Assembly (NCBI GenBank): GCA_020850755.1
Contig: JADZEB010000018.1
Coordinates: 1 to 64,000, forward strand
Direction of reading: 5' to 3'
Source: Alphaproteobacteria bacterium
GTDB taxonomy: Bacteria; Pseudomonadota; Alphaproteobacteria; Acetobacterales; Acetobacteraceae
Length of the DNA stretch: 64,000 nt
How positions within the stretch are numbered: the first letter of the stretch is position 1; the number at the start of each line of letters is the position of its first letter. Position numbers and translations under genes: made by a program. Of the stretch, positions 8,397 through 17,950 are shown in pieces. The notes beneath the pieces were generated by a model, which saw nothing but the letters and a program-made list of their open reading frames with translations, did not search any database and had not been told where the DNA came from.

Positions 8397-9854
8397 ATGG
8401 CCAAGGACCGCACCCGCCATGTCTGCCAGGCCTGCGGCGCGGTGCATCCGCGCTGGAGCGGCAAGTGCGATGCCTGCGGCGCCTGGAACACGATCGTCGA
8501 GGAAGCGATCGAGGCACGTCCCGGCCCGCTCGGCAAGGAAGTGGCGAAGGGGGTGGGCCGCGCCGGCGCGCGCCGCATCGAGTTCGTCGGCCTGCAAGGA
8601 CAAAGCGCGCCACCGCCGCGCGCGCTGACCGGCCTTGCCGAGCTCGACCGCGTGCTGGGCGGCGGCCTTGTGCCCGCTTCCGCCGTGCTGGTGGGCGGCG
8701 ATCCCGGCATCGGCAAGTCGACCATCATGTTGCAGGCCGCGGCGGCGCTGTCGCGCGCGGGGCGGCGCACGCTCTACATATCGGGCGAGGAGGCGGTCGA
8801 GCAGGTGCGGCTGCGCGCCGGCCGGCTCGGGCTTGCCGACGCGCCGCTGGCGCTCGCCGCCGCCACCAACCTGCGCGAGATCGCCGCGACACTGGAAAGC
8901 GAGGACGAGGCCGCGCTGGTGGTGATCGATTCGATCCAGACCATGTGGCTCGACAGCCTCGATTCCGCGCCCGGCACGGTGGCGCAGGTGCGCGCCTCGG
9001 CGGCCGAGCTGATCCGGCTGGCCAAGACGCGCGGCTTCGCCCTGATCCTGGTCGGGCATGTGACCAAGGAGGGCGCGATCGCGGGTCCGCGCGTGCTGGA
9101 ACACATGGTCGATACCGTCCTCTATTTCGAGGGCGAGCGGGGCCATTCCTTCCGCATCCTGCGCGCGATCAAGAACCGCTTCGGCGCCACCGACGAGATC
9201 GGCGTCTTCGAGATGACCGATCGCGGCCTGATGGAGGTGGCGAACCCCTCGGCCCTGTTCCTGGCCGAGCGGCGCGGCAATGTCTCGGGCTCCGCGGTGT
9301 TCGCCGGGATCGAGGGCACGCGCCCCGTGCTGGTCGAGGTGCAGGCCCTGCTCGCGCCATCGCCGGGCGGCAGCCCGCGGCGGGCCGTGATCGGTTGGGA
9401 CTCGGGGCGGCTTTCCATGCTGCTCGCCGTGCTCGAGGCGCGCTGCGGCCTGACGCTGTCCGGCAACGATGTCTATCTCAACATTGCCGGGGGCTTGCGC
9501 ATCAGCGAGCCGGCCGCCGATCTGGCCGTTGCCGCCGCGCTGGTCTCGGCCGCGACCGACCAGCCCACCTCGCCCGGCGCGGTGTTCTTCGGCGAGATCG
9601 GGCTCTCAGGCGAGGTGCGGCCGGTAAGCCAGCCGGAGGCGCGGCTTAAGGAGGCCGCGAAGCTCGGCTTCCGCGAGGCGGTGCTGCCGCCGAAGCCGGC
9701 GCGCCAGGGGGCCGGCCAGGGGGCCAAGGGCCGCGCCATGCAGACCGAGGGGTTGCAGCTGGCCGAGATCGGGCACCTGGCCGATCTGCTGGCGCGCTTC
9801 TCCCCGCAGCGGCGGACAATGCGCGCGCCGGCGAAGCCCGGCGCGAGCGACTAG
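8397..9854 (+). CDS. radA: DNA repair protein RadA
   Basis: RadA (Sms) is a RecA-related, DnaB-like ATPase that processes recombination intermediates. The 485-residue protein begins with the C4 zinc finger (CQAC...CDACGAWN, residues about 10-30), has Walker A GGDPGIGKST near residue 100, the RadA-specific motif KNRFG (near 260) and a C-terminal Lon-protease-like domain with ISEPAADLAVAAALVS and FFGEIGLSGEVRPV. It is the last gene of the alr-mlaE-mlaF-radA run. The stop TAG (9852-9854) is the left boundary of a repeat element, and the element's first hairpin begins at the next base, where it could act as terminator. Confidence 0.95.
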   Translation: MAKDRTRHVCQACGAVHPRWSGKCDACGAWNTIVEEAIEARPGPLGKEVAKGVGRAGARRIEFVGLQGQSAPPPRALTGLAELDRVLGGGLVPASAVLVGGDPGIGKSTIMLQAAAALSRAGRRTLYISGEEAVEQVRLRAGRLGLADAPLALAAATNLREIAATLESEDEAALVVIDSIQTMWLDSLDSAPGTVAQVRASAAELIRLAKTRGFALILVGHVTKEGAIAGPRVLEHMVDTVLYFEGERGHSFRILRAIKNRFGATDEIGVFEMTDRGLMEVANPSALFLAERRGNVSGSAVFAGIEGTRPVLVEVQALLAPSPGGSPRRAVIGWDSGRLSMLLAVLEARCGLTLSGNDVYLNIAGGLRISEPAADLAVAAALVSAATDQPTSPGAVFFGEIGLSGEVRPVSQPEARLKEAAKLGFREAVLPPKPARQGAGQGAKGRAMQTEGLQLAEIGHLADLLARFSPQRRTMRAPAKPGASD

Positions 9855-9980
9855 GGCACGTTCCGTTCGGCTTGAATGAGCCGAACGGAAGTCGTGCCCG
9901 AGAAACTTTAGGTTCGCGAGCAGCTTAGTCCGATCTGGTGGAACCGCCCTGCGGTTCCACCAGATCGGACGCTGCACTAG
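9851..9980 (+). repeat. CTAG-bounded intergenic repeat, copy 2 (complete reference copy)
   Basis: A 130-bp unit with CTAG at both ends (9851-9854 and 9977-9980). It holds two strong hairpins. The first is nested: GGCACG (9855-9860) with CGTGCC, and inside it CCGTTCGGCT with AGCCGAACGG. The second is a perfect 20-bp inverted repeat (9928-9947 with 9951-9970) with a 3-base loop. The ends are weakly inverted (GGCACGTTCCG against TGCAGCGTCCG). The left CTAG supplies the radA stop on the plus strand and the right CTAG supplies the mltG stop on the minus strand, so the unit exactly fills the gap between these convergent genes. Confidence 0.85.
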
Positions 9981-11206
9981 TTGCGGCGATTGCCGGCGGG
10001 TGCGCCGCCGCCCACGGCTGGAGCCGGTGCCGAAGCGGGAGCCGTGCGGTTGGCGCCGGCCCGCTCGCGCTCGATCGCGCGCAGGCGCGCCACCGCCCGG
10101 TTGTGCTCCTCGAGCGTGCGGCTGAACACATGCCCGCCCGCGCCGTCGGAGACGAAATAGAGCAGCTCGTGCGCTTCGGGCCGCATCACGGCGCGGATCG
10201 CATCGCGGCCTGGGTTGGCGATCGGCGCCGGCGGCAGGCCGCGCACGCGATAGGTGTTGAAGGGGCTTTCCGTCTCCAGGTCGGCGCGCGACAGCGGCCG
10301 GTCGAGCGGGCCCGCACCGCGCGTCACCGCATAGATCACGGTCGGATCCGATTGCAGCGGCATGCCGCGGCGCAGACGGTTGACGAACACGCCCGCCACG
10401 CGCGCGCGCTCCTCCGCCCGGCCGGTTTCCTTCTCGACGATCGAGGCGAGGACCAGCGCTTCCTGCGCTGTCGCGAGCGGCAGGTTGGGCGCGCGCTGCG
10501 CCCAGGCTTCGGCCAGGAAACGCTCCATCGCCTCGCGCATGCGACGCAGCACGGCCGCGCGCGCATCGCCCCAGGAATAGTGCCAGGTCTCGGGCAGGAG
10601 CGAGCCTTCTGGCGTGCCGGGTTCGATCGTGCCGGCAAGGCCCTCGGTCTCGGTGACCAGCGCCACCACCTGCGCGACCATGAGCCCCTCGCGCACGGTC
10701 AGTCGGCGTATCACGGTGCGGCCCGAGCGCAGGATCGCCACCACCTCCTGCAAGGAGGCGCCGGCCGGAAAGGCGTATTCGCCGGCGCGGATCGGCCCGC
10801 CGGCGAGCGTCGCGGCGAGGGTGAAGGCGTGGCGGTGCGCAACGATGCCCGCCTGGTCGAGCTGCGCGGCGATGGTATCGAGCCCGGTGCCGCGGGCGAT
10901 GACAAGATTGGTCTCGCGCTCAAGCGGCCCGCGCGCGGTGTAGAGATGCCAGCCATAGAGCAGGGTGCCGAAGCCGAGGGCCAGCAGCAGGAGCGCGAGC
11001 GTGATCAGCCGCCCGAGGATGCGCCAGCCCCGGCCCGAGAAGCTGCCGGCTGGCCGGGCTTGCGGGGCAGTCGGGGCGGCGACGTGCGGTCCGGGTGCGT
11101 CCGGCACGGGAGCGCCGGACTGCGCCGCCGTTCCCGTGGCCGGCGGCGGCGGGGCGGCCTGCCCGGCGCCCGGGCCTGGGACTGGGCTCGACGCCGGGGT
11201 GCTCAT
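9977..11206 (-). CDS. mltG: Endolytic murein transglycosylase MltG
   Basis: MltG (YceG-like) cleaves nascent glycan strands in the inner membrane and helps set glycan length. The 409-residue protein has a Pro/Ala-rich cytoplasmic N-terminus (residues 1-55), one membrane segment (about 60-85, ITLALLLLALGFGTLLYGW) and a LysM-like plus catalytic domain. The catalytic Glu is in LASIVEKETG, followed by AGVFVNRLRRGMPLQSDPTVIYA and FNTYRVRGLPPAPIANPG. It is the last gene of the leftward fabD-fabG-acpP-fabF-mltG block; the fabF-mltG arrangement is common in proteobacteria. Its stop codon lies in the boundary of the repeat element at 9851-9980. Confidence 0.94.
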   Translation of the reverse strand: MSTPASSPVPGPGAGQAAPPPPATGTAAQSGAPVPDAPGPHVAAPTAPQARPAGSFSGRGWRILGRLITLALLLLALGFGTLLYGWHLYTARGPLERETNLVIARGTGLDTIAAQLDQAGIVAHRHAFTLAATLAGGPIRAGEYAFPAGASLQEVVAILRSGRTVIRRLTVREGLMVAQVVALVTETEGLAGTIEPGTPEGSLLPETWHYSWGDARAAVLRRMREAMERFLAEAWAQRAPNLPLATAQEALVLASIVEKETGRAEERARVAGVFVNRLRRGMPLQSDPTVIYAVTRGAGPLDRPLSRADLETESPFNTYRVRGLPPAPIANPGRDAIRAVMRPEAHELLYFVSDGAGGHVFSRTLEEHNRAVARLRAIERERAGANRTAPASAPAPAVGGGAPAGNRRN

Positions 11207-11306
11207 GGCATGTCCCGCAGGCGGGCCGCATCATGCCGAGACCGTGCGCGCCCGCGCTCCGGCGCGTGGCGGCCGATGCCTGCCAGGGAGCGCCGCGTGG
11301 CCCGCC

Positions 11307-12569
11307 TCAATGCGGCTTGCGGAAGATCACGCTGGCGTTGGTGCCGCCGAACCCGAAGGAATTCGACAGCGCCGCGTCGATCTTCATCGGCTTGGCCTGC
11401 AAGGGAACACGGTCGATCGGGCTCTCGCGCGAGGGATTCTCGAGATTGAGCGTCGGCGGCGCCACCTGATCGCGGATCGCGAGGATGGTGAAGATCGCCT
11501 CTGCCGCGCCGGCCGCGCCGAGCAGGTGTCCGGTCGCCGACTTGGTCGAGGACATCGCCACCTTGCTGGCCGCCGGGCCGAACAGGCGCTCAACCGCGCC
11601 GAGCTCGATATCGTCGCCGAGCGGGGTCGAGGTGCCGTGCGCGTTGATGTACTGGATGCCCTCGGGGGTGAGCCGAGCGCTCTTGAGCGCGCCCTTCATG
11701 GCGCGGAAGCCGCCATCGCCATCGTCGGCCGGGGCGGTGATGTGGTGCGCGTCGCCGGAAAGGCCGTAGCCCACCAGCTCGGCATAGATCTTTGCGCCGC
11801 GCGCCTTCGCGTGCTCGTACTCCTCGAGCACCACCACGCCGGCACCCTCGCCCATGACAAAGCCGTCGCGATCCTTGTCCCACGGGCGGCTGCCCTTGGT
11901 AGGCGTGTCGTTGAAGGAGGTCGAGAGCGCGCGGCTGGCACAGAACCCGGCAATGCCAAGCTCGCACACCGCCGCTTCCGATCCGCCCGCCACCATCACC
12001 TCGGCATCGCCCAGCATGATCAGTCGCGCGGCATCCCCGATCGCATGCACGCCGGTGGCGCAGGCGGTCACCACCGCGTGGTTCGGACCCTTGAAGCCGT
12101 ATCTGATCGAGACATGGCCCGAGGCGAGGTTGATCAGCGCCGAGGGGATGAAGAAGGGCGACAGGCGGCGGGCCTTGCCGTCCTTGATCATCAGCGAGGC
12201 TTCGTAGATCGTCTGCAGCCCGCCGATGCCCGAGCCGATCATCACGCCAGTGGCAAGGCGATCCTCCTCGGCGCTGGGCATCCAGCCGGAATCCTCGACC
12301 GCCTCCTGCGCCGCTGCCATCGCCATGATGATGAAGCGGTCCATGCGTCGCTGGTCCTTGGGCGGCACCCATTCGTCGGGGTTGAACCGCCCCTCGGCTT
12401 TGGAGCCCGCCGGCACCTGCCCGGCGATCTTGGAGGGCAGGTCGGACACGTCGAAGCCCTGGATCGCGCCGATGCCGGATTCACCGGCCAGCATGCGCTT
12501 CCAGATCGCGCCGACCCCGCAGCCGAGCGGCGTCACCGCGCCCATGCCGGTTACGACGACCCTACGCAT
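11307..12569 (-). CDS. fabF: 3-oxoacyl-ACP synthase II
   Basis: FabF condenses malonyl-ACP with acyl-ACP in fatty-acid elongation. The 420-residue length is normal. It begins MRRVVVTGMGAVTPLG, and the catalytic triad is visible as Cys in VTACATGVHAIGD, His in NAHGTSTPLGD and His in SATGHLLGAAG. The C-terminus NSFGFGGTNASVIF is typical. It follows acpP by 84 bp on the minus strand and precedes mltG by 100 bp. Confidence 0.97.
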   Translation of the reverse strand: MRRVVVTGMGAVTPLGCGVGAIWKRMLAGESGIGAIQGFDVSDLPSKIAGQVPAGSKAEGRFNPDEWVPPKDQRRMDRFIIMAMAAAQEAVEDSGWMPSAEEDRLATGVMIGSGIGGLQTIYEASLMIKDGKARRLSPFFIPSALINLASGHVSIRYGFKGPNHAVVTACATGVHAIGDAARLIMLGDAEVMVAGGSEAAVCELGIAGFCASRALSTSFNDTPTKGSRPWDKDRDGFVMGEGAGVVVLEEYEHAKARGAKIYAELVGYGLSGDAHHITAPADDGDGGFRAMKGALKSARLTPEGIQYINAHGTSTPLGDDIELGAVERLFGPAASKVAMSSTKSATGHLLGAAGAAEAIFTILAIRDQVAPPTLNLENPSRESPIDRVPLQAKPMKIDAALSNSFGFGGTNASVIFRKPH

Positions 12570-12653
12570 GGCAACTCCGATCCTTGTGGTCGCGGATTCC
12601 TGGTCGCGGACTTGGGTGCCCCGGGGCGCCGCGCCGGGCGCGGCGGGGCCGCC

Positions 12654-12896
12654 TCAGCCGTTGGCCTGCTTGGCGTTGATGAAGTCGATCGCTTCCTTGA
12701 CGGTCGTGATCTTCTCGGCCGCATCGTCGGGGATCTCGATGCCGAACTCCTCCTCGAAGGCCATCACGAGTTCGACCGTGTCGAGGCTGTCGGCGCCGAG
12801 ATCGTCGATGAACGAGGCGCTCTCGGTCACCTTGGCCTCGTCGACCGCCAGATGCTCGACGACGATCTTCTTCACACGCTCGGCGATGTCGCTCAT
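12654..12896 (-). CDS. acpP: Acyl carrier protein
   Basis: An 80-residue acidic carrier protein. The 4'-phosphopantetheine attachment site is Ser37 in [10 protein letters not shown]. It shuttles acyl chains among FabD, FabF, FabG and FabI, three of which are encoded beside it and the fourth at 24.3 kb. A strong ribosome site (GAAGGAG, reading leftward through 12907-12913) lies just upstream. A 285-bp gap separates it from fabG, long enough for its own promoter; a TTGACC hexamer in that gap is the best -35 candidate on the minus strand, but its -10 is weak. Confidence 0.97.
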   Translation of the reverse strand: MSDIAERVKKIVVEHLAVDEAKVTESASFIDDLGADSLDTVELVMAFEEEFGIEIPDDAAEKITTVKEAIDFINAKQANG

Positions 12897-13181
12897 GGTC
12901 TCGTTACTCCTTCGGAGGCTGCTACTTTGTGTCTTCGTTTGATTGCGGAGCGTGCGGGGGGCGGGCGGTGTTCCTGTCCGCGGTCCCGGCCCTCTCCGGG
13001 CTGATCAAGGCGTTGGCCCCAAGGCATGGGGTTTTGCGCTGCTTCGGTCAAGCCCCGAGGCGCATCGCAGCCGCGCCGGGGGCCGAAAAGCGCGGTCTTG
13101 TAACAGGATTCGCCTGCCCACGCCAGCGCGCGCCGCCCCCGTTCCGCAGCCGGCGCGGCGGCGCGAATCGGGGCACGGTGC

Positions 13182-13919
13182 TCATGCCATCAGCATCCCG
13201 CCATTGACGTGCAGGACGGCGCCGGTGATCCAGCCGGCCTCGGCCGAGGCGAGATAGACGCAGCCCCCCGCCACGTCCTCGGGCGTGCCGAGCCGGCCGG
13301 CGGGGATGCGCTCGGTCAGCTTGGCCTTCTGCTCGGCCGAGAGGGCGTCGGTCATCGGCGTGACGATGAAGCCGGGCGCGACGCAGTTCACCGTGATGCC
13401 GCGGCTGGCCACTTCCTGGGCCAGGGCCTTGCTCATGCCGATCATGCCGGCCTTGGCGGCGGCGTAGTTGGCCTGGCCGGGATTGCCGGTCACCCCGACG
13501 ATCGAGGCGATGCCGATGATCCGCCCCGACCGCCGCTTCATCATGCCGCGCAAGGCGGCACGGATCAGGCGGAAGCCGGCGGTGAGATCGACATCGAGCA
13601 CCGACTGCCAATCCTCGTCCTTCATGCGCAAGGCGAGGGTGTCGCGGGTGAAGCCGGCATTGTTCACCAGGATGTCGAGCTGGCCCATCGCGCCCTCGGC
13701 GGCAGCGACCAGCGCATCGGCCGCCCCCGGCTCGGCGAGGTTGGCCGGCAGCACATGGGCGCGGCCGCCGAGCGATCCGGCCAGCGCCTCCAGCGCCTCG
13801 CGCCGTGTGCCCGACAGGCCCACCACCGCGCCCTGCGCGTGGAAGGCGCGCGCGATCGCGCCCCCGATGCCGCCCGAGGCGCCGGTGATCAGCGCGGTCT
13901 TGCCGTCCAGACGGAACAT
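13182..13919 (-). CDS. fabG: 3-oxoacyl-ACP reductase
   Basis: FabG reduces 3-oxoacyl-ACP with NADPH. From ATG 13919-13917 the protein has 245 residues, the family norm. It shows the Rossmann glycine motif TGASGGIGGAIA (near 12-23), NNAG, the catalytic Ser in IGIASIVGVTGNPGQ, Tyr and Lys in NYAAAKAG, and the end VLHVNGGMLMA. An open frame continues upstream into fabD DNA, but the ATG used here has AAAGGA in front and matches known FabG starts. fabD ends 47 bp upstream on the same strand. Confidence 0.96.
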   Translation of the reverse strand: MFRLDGKTALITGASGGIGGAIARAFHAQGAVVGLSGTRREALEALAGSLGGRAHVLPANLAEPGAADALVAAAEGAMGQLDILVNNAGFTRDTLALRMKDEDWQSVLDVDLTAGFRLIRAALRGMMKRRSGRIIGIASIVGVTGNPGQANYAAAKAGMIGMSKALAQEVASRGITVNCVAPGFIVTPMTDALSAEQKAKLTERIPAGRLGTPEDVAGGCVYLASAEAGWITGAVLHVNGGMLMA

Positions 13920-13966
13920 GGCGCGGTCCTTTGCGGTTGAAGGAGGCGTGTCGGCGTCGCTCGATG

Positions 13967-14926
13967 TCAGAGCGTCTTGAGGAAGGCCTCGATCTCGGCC
14001 GGACCCTGCACCGAAATGCCGGCCATGTCGCGGTCGATGCGCTTGAGCAGGCCGGTCAGCACCTTGCCCGCGCCGATCTCGACCTGGGTATCGACACCAG
14101 CGGCGCGCAGCGCCAGCACGCATTCGCGCCAGCGCACGGTGCTGGTGACCTGGCGCACCAGAAGGGCGCGGATCTCGGCCGGGTCGGTCTCCTTGGCGGC
14201 GGTGACGTTGGCGATCACCGGCACGATCGGGGTGCGGATCGCGACCTTGGCCAGCGCCTCGGCCATGGCGTCGGCGGCGGGCGCCATCAGGGCGCAGTGG
14301 AAGGGGGCGGAAACCGGCAGCGGCATGGCGCGCTTGACGCCCTTGCCGGCGGCGATCGTGATGGCGCGCTCGACCGCCTCCTTGTGGCCGGAGAGCACGA
14401 CCTGCCCGCCGCCATTGTCGTTCGCCGTCTCGCACACCTGGGTGCTGCCGTCGGGCGCGGCGGCGGCTTCCAGGGCGATGGTGCGGGCAAGCTCCATCTC
14501 GGCACCGAGCAGGGCGGCCATCGCGCCCACCCCGGCCGGCACCGCCTGTTGCATCGCCTGCCCGCGCAGGCGCAGAAGCCGCGCCGCATCCGCCAGCTCG
14601 AAGCAGCCGGCGGCGGCAAGGGCCGTGTATTCGCCAAGCGAGTGGCCGGCCACCAGGGCCGCGGCGCGGCCAACCTCCATGCCGCCCTCGCGCTCGAGCA
14701 CGCGGATCACCGCCATCGAGGCGGCCATCAGCGCCGGCTGCGCGTTCTCGGTCAGGGTCAGCGTCTCCTGCGGCCCCTCGAACATGATCGCCGAGAGCTT
14801 GTGCCTGAGCGCCTCGTCCACCTCCTCGAACAGCTCGCGCGCGGCGGGGAAGGCGCTGGCGAGGTCCTTGCCCATGCCGACGGCCTGGCTGCCCTGGCCG
14901 GGGAAGACGAAGGCACGCACGGGCAT
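13967..14926 (-). CDS. fabD: Malonyl-CoA:ACP transacylase
   Basis: FabD loads malonyl groups onto ACP. The 319-residue protein has the N-terminal FPGQGSQAVGMG, the nucleophile elbow AGHSLGEYTALAAAG (catalytic Ser near 96), the malonyl-binding VSAPFHCALM with the catalytic His, and VEIGAGKVLTGLLKR near the end. It heads the leftward fatty-acid block and is divergent from rpsF. Confidence 0.96.
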   Translation of the reverse strand: MPVRAFVFPGQGSQAVGMGKDLASAFPAARELFEEVDEALRHKLSAIMFEGPQETLTLTENAQPALMAASMAVIRVLEREGGMEVGRAAALVAGHSLGEYTALAAAGCFELADAARLLRLRGQAMQQAVPAGVGAMAALLGAEMELARTIALEAAAAPDGSTQVCETANDNGGGQVVLSGHKEAVERAITIAAGKGVKRAMPLPVSAPFHCALMAPAADAMAEALAKVAIRTPIVPVIANVTAAKETDPAEIRALLVRQVTSTVRWRECVLALRAAGVDTQVEIGAGKVLTGLLKRIDRDMAGISVQGPAEIEAFLKTL

Positions 14927-15265
14927 GGCTTGGGTTCCTTGGAGCGGCGAGTGGGAACAGCGGCAGGTGGCGGCGATGGGTCGGTGGTCGCGGGCCGGGG
15001 CCGGGCCTTGTGCCGGCCCCCTGCCGGCTCGGGAGCGCGGGCGGGCACCTGCGCTAAGGGCTTGCGGGCACCCCCGATCGGGCGGCGGGATACAGTCGCG
15101 GCCCGCGGCCTGTCAAGCGGGGGGCGGAGCGTGGCACCGGGCCGGGCCGGCCGGGGGGGCTCGGCCGCGTCGGCCAAGCTGTTGATCTAGCTTGTGAAAA
15201 CATGGCTCTGCCAGCAGCTGCGGCGGCACATGCGCGGCCCGCGCGGCGTGGCGCTTGCGCAGCGC

Positions 15266-15293
15266 TTGCGCCCGGGGCGGCGATGTGTATAGT
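15266..15293 (+). promoter_or_regulatory. Candidate sigma-70 promoter for the rpsF operon
   Basis: TTGCGC (15266-15271) and TATAGT (15288-15293) are separated by 16 bases, a close match to the vegetative consensus in otherwise very GC-rich DNA. Transcription would start near 15300, giving a leader of about 100 bases before rpsF. Confidence 0.65.
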
Positions 15294-15314
15294 GCCGCGC
15301 CTCGCGACAGCCTT

Positions 15315-15338
15315 GCCGGCGGACCCCGTACCGCCGGC
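15315..15338 (+). promoter_or_regulatory. Hairpin in the rpsF leader
   Basis: GCCGGCGG (15315-15322) and CCGCCGGC (15331-15338) form a perfect 8-bp stem with an 8-base loop. rpsF leaders in many bacteria carry an autoregulatory structure bound by the S6:S18 pair. I cannot identify the specific bulged CCG motif of that family here, so this is only a candidate. Confidence 0.4.
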
Positions 15339-15403
15339 TATGCCCGATGCGCGCCCCAGCCGGGGCTGCGGCCGGGCTGAGGAGCCGAAAGGAGCTCGCA
15401 AAG

Positions 15404-15907
15404 ATGGCGCTTTACGAAAGCGTTGTGCTCGCGCGTCCGGATATCACCACCCAGCAGATGGACGCTATCCTCGACCAGATGGGCCAGGTTGTGGCCGGCC
15501 TTGGCGGCGAGGTGAAGAAGCGGGAATACTGGGGTCTCCGCTCGCTCACCTACAAGATCAAGAAGAACCGCAAGGCGCATTACGCGCTGGTGGCGCTCGA
15601 TGCTCCGTCTGCCGCGGTGCTGGAGATGGAGCGGCAGCTGCGCATCAACGAGGATGTGCTGCGCTTCCTCACCACCCGGATCGAGGCGATCGAGGAAGGC
15701 CCCTCGGCCATCCTGATCCGCCGCGACCGCGACGAGCGCGGCGAGCGCGGTGAACGCGGCGAGCGTGGCGATCGCGGCCCCCGCCCGGACCGTCGCGGCC
15801 CGCGCGAGGATCGCGGCCCGCGTGAGGATCGTGGCCCGCGCGAGGATCGCGGCTTCCGCCCGCGCCCGCCGCGTGATGCGGCCGCCGCCGGCGAGATGGA
15901 GGGCTGA
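15404..15907 (+). CDS. rpsF: 30S ribosomal protein S6
   Basis: S6 binds S18 on the platform of the small subunit. The core ([20 protein letters not shown] to about residue 100) is standard. The 167-residue protein is much longer than the usual 95-140. After residue 105 there is a charged tail made of RGE- and RGPRED-type repeats (residues about 110-150, DNA 15733-15855), arising from short repeated DNA units. The ATG at 15404 is preceded by AAAGGAG, and an in-frame upstream ATG (15347) has no such site, so 15404 is used. Confidence 0.96.
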   Translation: MALYESVVLARPDITTQQMDAILDQMGQVVAGLGGEVKKREYWGLRSLTYKIKKNRKAHYALVALDAPSAAVLEMERQLRINEDVLRFLTTRIEAIEEGPSAILIRRDRDERGERGERGERGDRGPRPDRRGPREDRGPREDRGPREDRGFRPRPPRDAAAAGEMEG

Positions 15908-15910
15908 TCG

Positions 15911-16189
15911 ATGAGCGAGACCATGGAAGTCAATCCCGCCCTGCGCCGCCGTGCCGTCGGTGCGCGCCGCCCATTCTATCGCCGCAAGAAGACCTGCCCC
16001 TTCTCGGGCAAGAACGCGCCGAAGATCGACTACAAGGATGTGCGGCTGCTGCAGCGCTATGTCTCCGAGCGCGGCAAGATCGTGCCCTCGCGCATCACGG
16101 CGGTGTCGGCCAAGAAGCAGCGCCTGCTCGCCCAGGCGATCAAGCGCGCGCGCTTCCTGGCGCTCCTGCCCTACCTGATCAAGGCCTAG
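15911..16189 (+). CDS. rpsR: 30S ribosomal protein S18
   Basis: A 92-residue S18 with the conserved block [41 protein letters not shown] in pieces (TCPFSGK near 27-33, [26 protein letters not shown]). Only one cysteine is present, so it is the zinc-free form. It starts 3 bp after the rpsF stop and is translated with it. Confidence 0.97.
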   Translation: MSETMEVNPALRRRAVGARRPFYRRKKTCPFSGKNAPKIDYKDVRLLQRYVSERGKIVPSRITAVSAKKQRLLAQAIKRARFLALLPYLIKA

Positions 16190-16289
16190 CAGCGGGACGG
16201 ACGTGGCGGCGGGGCGCCCCGGCTTCGGGTCGCCCGACCCGCGCGCAACCGCATGACCGCTGGCACGGGGATGAGCACACAGGGACAGC

Positions 16290-17297
16290 ATGGCAGGCTC
16301 GGCGCGAAATCTGGCGTCGCTGACCGCGGGACTGGTTGCCGCGGTGCTGCTGATGCTTGCGCCCTGGGCGGCGATGGCCTCATGGCTGTTCGCCTGGGTG
16401 CTGTGGCTGGTCCCGGCGCCGCTCTATGCGGTCGGGCTGGTCTATGGCGCGCAGGCGGCGGCGGCGGCGGGGCTGATCGGCATCGCGGCGGTGGCGATCG
16501 CGCCCTTTGCCGGCGGGCTTGCCCCGGCGATCGCCTTCGCCATGCTGTTCTCCGTGCCGGTGGCGTTCCTGGCCTTCGTCTGCCTGCCGCAGCGGGCCGA
16601 TCCGGAGCCGGCCGACGCCTCGGTGTTCGCGCCGCGCCCGGACTGGCAGCTGCCGATCGGGCGGGCGCTCGCGCTGCTCACGCTGTTCGCGGCGATCATC
16701 GCGATCCTGGTGTTCGCCGCGCTGGAGAGCCAGCCCGGTGGCTACGAGGCGATACTGCGCCGCCCGCTCGAGCAGAGCATGGAGCAGCTGGCGCAGGCCG
16801 GCCGCTCGGTCTCGCCCGAGGCGGTCGATGCGATGGTGGGCCAGCTCTCGCGCATGTTCCTGGCGGCAACCGCCTGGGTGATGATCACGGTGCATGCGGC
16901 CTGCGCGGCGATCGCCGAGCGGTTCGTGGCGCGGCGCGGCCTGTCGCTGGCCGCGCCCGTGGCCTGGAGCCTGCTCGCCGTGCCGGGCTGGATGGTGCTG
17001 CCGCCGGTCGCGGCGGCGCTGGCGACACTGGTCGCGACAGGCCCAGCAGCGCTGCTGGCGATCAATCTGTTCCTGATCCTCGTCTTTCCCTGGTTCCTGC
17101 AGGGGCTGGGGGTGCTGCACGTGCTGCTGCGCGGCGCCACCGGGCGGAAGGCGATCCTGTTTCTGTTCTACGGCCTGGCGTTGCCGGTGCTGATCGTGCC
17201 GATCGGTGCGCTGATGGTCGGGCTTGGACTTGTGGACCACTGGAGCGGGCTTAGGCGCCGCCGTCTCGATGGGGCACCGCCCCGGGAGGATTTGTGA
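16290..17297 (+). CDS. DUF2232 family membrane protein
   Basis: A 335-residue integral membrane protein of unknown function that lies between rpsR and rplI in many alphaproteobacteria. About eight hydrophobic segments can be seen, for example residues 10-30, 33-52, 55-75, 80-100, 125-145, 190-215, 225-250 and 265-310. The region around [26 protein letters not shown] (near 155-180) is the hydrophilic loop. It overlaps rplI by one base (TGATG), so it is translated within the ribosomal operon. No catalytic motif is visible. Confidence 0.8.
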   Translation: MAGSARNLASLTAGLVAAVLLMLAPWAAMASWLFAWVLWLVPAPLYAVGLVYGAQAAAAAGLIGIAAVAIAPFAGGLAPAIAFAMLFSVPVAFLAFVCLPQRADPEPADASVFAPRPDWQLPIGRALALLTLFAAIIAILVFAALESQPGGYEAILRRPLEQSMEQLAQAGRSVSPEAVDAMVGQLSRMFLAATAWVMITVHAACAAIAERFVARRGLSLAAPVAWSLLAVPGWMVLPPVAAALATLVATGPAALLAINLFLILVFPWFLQGLGVLHVLLRGATGRKAILFLFYGLALPVLIVPIGALMVGLGLVDHWSGLRRRRLDGAPPREDL

Positions 17298-17896
17298 TGA
17301 TCGACGTTATCCTGATGCAGCGGGTCGAGAAGCTCGGCCAAATGGGCGATGTGGTGCGGGTCAAGCCCGGCTATGCGCGCAACTTCCTTCTGCCGCGCAA
17401 GATCGCTCTGCGCGCTACCAAGGAGAATCGCGAGCGCTTCGAGCGCGACCGCGCCCAGCTTGAGGCGCAGAACCTCAAGCGCCGCGAGGAGGCCGAGCGC
17501 GTGGCCGAGCGGGTCACCGGCCTTGCGGTGGTGATGATCCGCCAGGCGGGCGAGGCCGGGCATCTCTACGGCTCGGTCTCGGCGCGCGACATCGCCGATG
17601 CGGCCGGCGCCGCGGGCCTGACCATCAAGCGCGAGCAGGTGCTGCTCGACAAGCCGATCAAGTCGCTCGGCCTCTACGGCATGCGCGTGATGCTCCACCC
17701 CGAGGTGATCATCGACGTGACCGTGAACGTCGCCCGCTCGGTCGAGGAAGCCGAGCGCCAGGCGCGCGGCGAGAACGTCGTCGCCGCCGCCCAGGAGGAG
17801 GAGCGCGCTGCCGCCGCCGAGACCGCCGCCATGTTCGAGGAAGGCGTTGCCGCAGCCGGGGCCGAGGGCGAGGGCGAGGGCAAGCCCGCCGCCTGA
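17297..17896 (+). CDS. rplI: 50S ribosomal protein L9
   Basis: L9 has an N-terminal rRNA-binding domain joined by a long helix to a C-terminal domain. The N-terminal signature is clear: [33 protein letters not shown] in pieces ([30 protein letters not shown]). The helix at residues 40-75 and the second domain ([15 protein letters not shown]) follow. The 199-residue length exceeds the usual 150. The last 45 residues are an Ala/Glu-rich acidic tail, a feature of several alphaproteobacterial L9 proteins. The ATG at 17297 is chosen over a GTG three bases earlier because GGGAGGA lies 6 bases upstream. Confidence 0.96.
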   Translation: MIDVILMQRVEKLGQMGDVVRVKPGYARNFLLPRKIALRATKENRERFERDRAQLEAQNLKRREEAERVAERVTGLAVVMIRQAGEAGHLYGSVSARDIADAAGAAGLTIKREQVLLDKPIKSLGLYGMRVMLHPEVIIDVTVNVARSVEEAERQARGENVVAAAQEEERAAAAETAAMFEEGVAAAGAEGEGEGKPAA

Positions 17897-17950
17897 TCCG
17901 ATCCGGCGCGCGGCTGGCCCCTGGCGGGGCGGCCGCCGGCAGCAGAGGAT

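Larger units (their letters stand above)
14927..15403. other. 477-bp divergent promoter region between fabD and rpsF
   Basis: I see no gene here. The right half holds a clear promoter (15266-15293) and a hairpin-forming leader for rpsF. In the left half a locally AT-rich patch around 15175-15210 contains an inverted repeat, CAAGCT (15175-15180) and AGCTTG (15189-15194) eight bases apart, which could be an operator for the leftward fabD genes. The rest is GC-rich DNA without recognisable signals. Confidence 0.55.

Noticed and set aside
15300..15403. S6:S18-binding leader RNA motif
   Set aside because: A hairpin is present in the right place, but I could not match the conserved bulge and flanking bases of the known motif, so I list only a hairpin.
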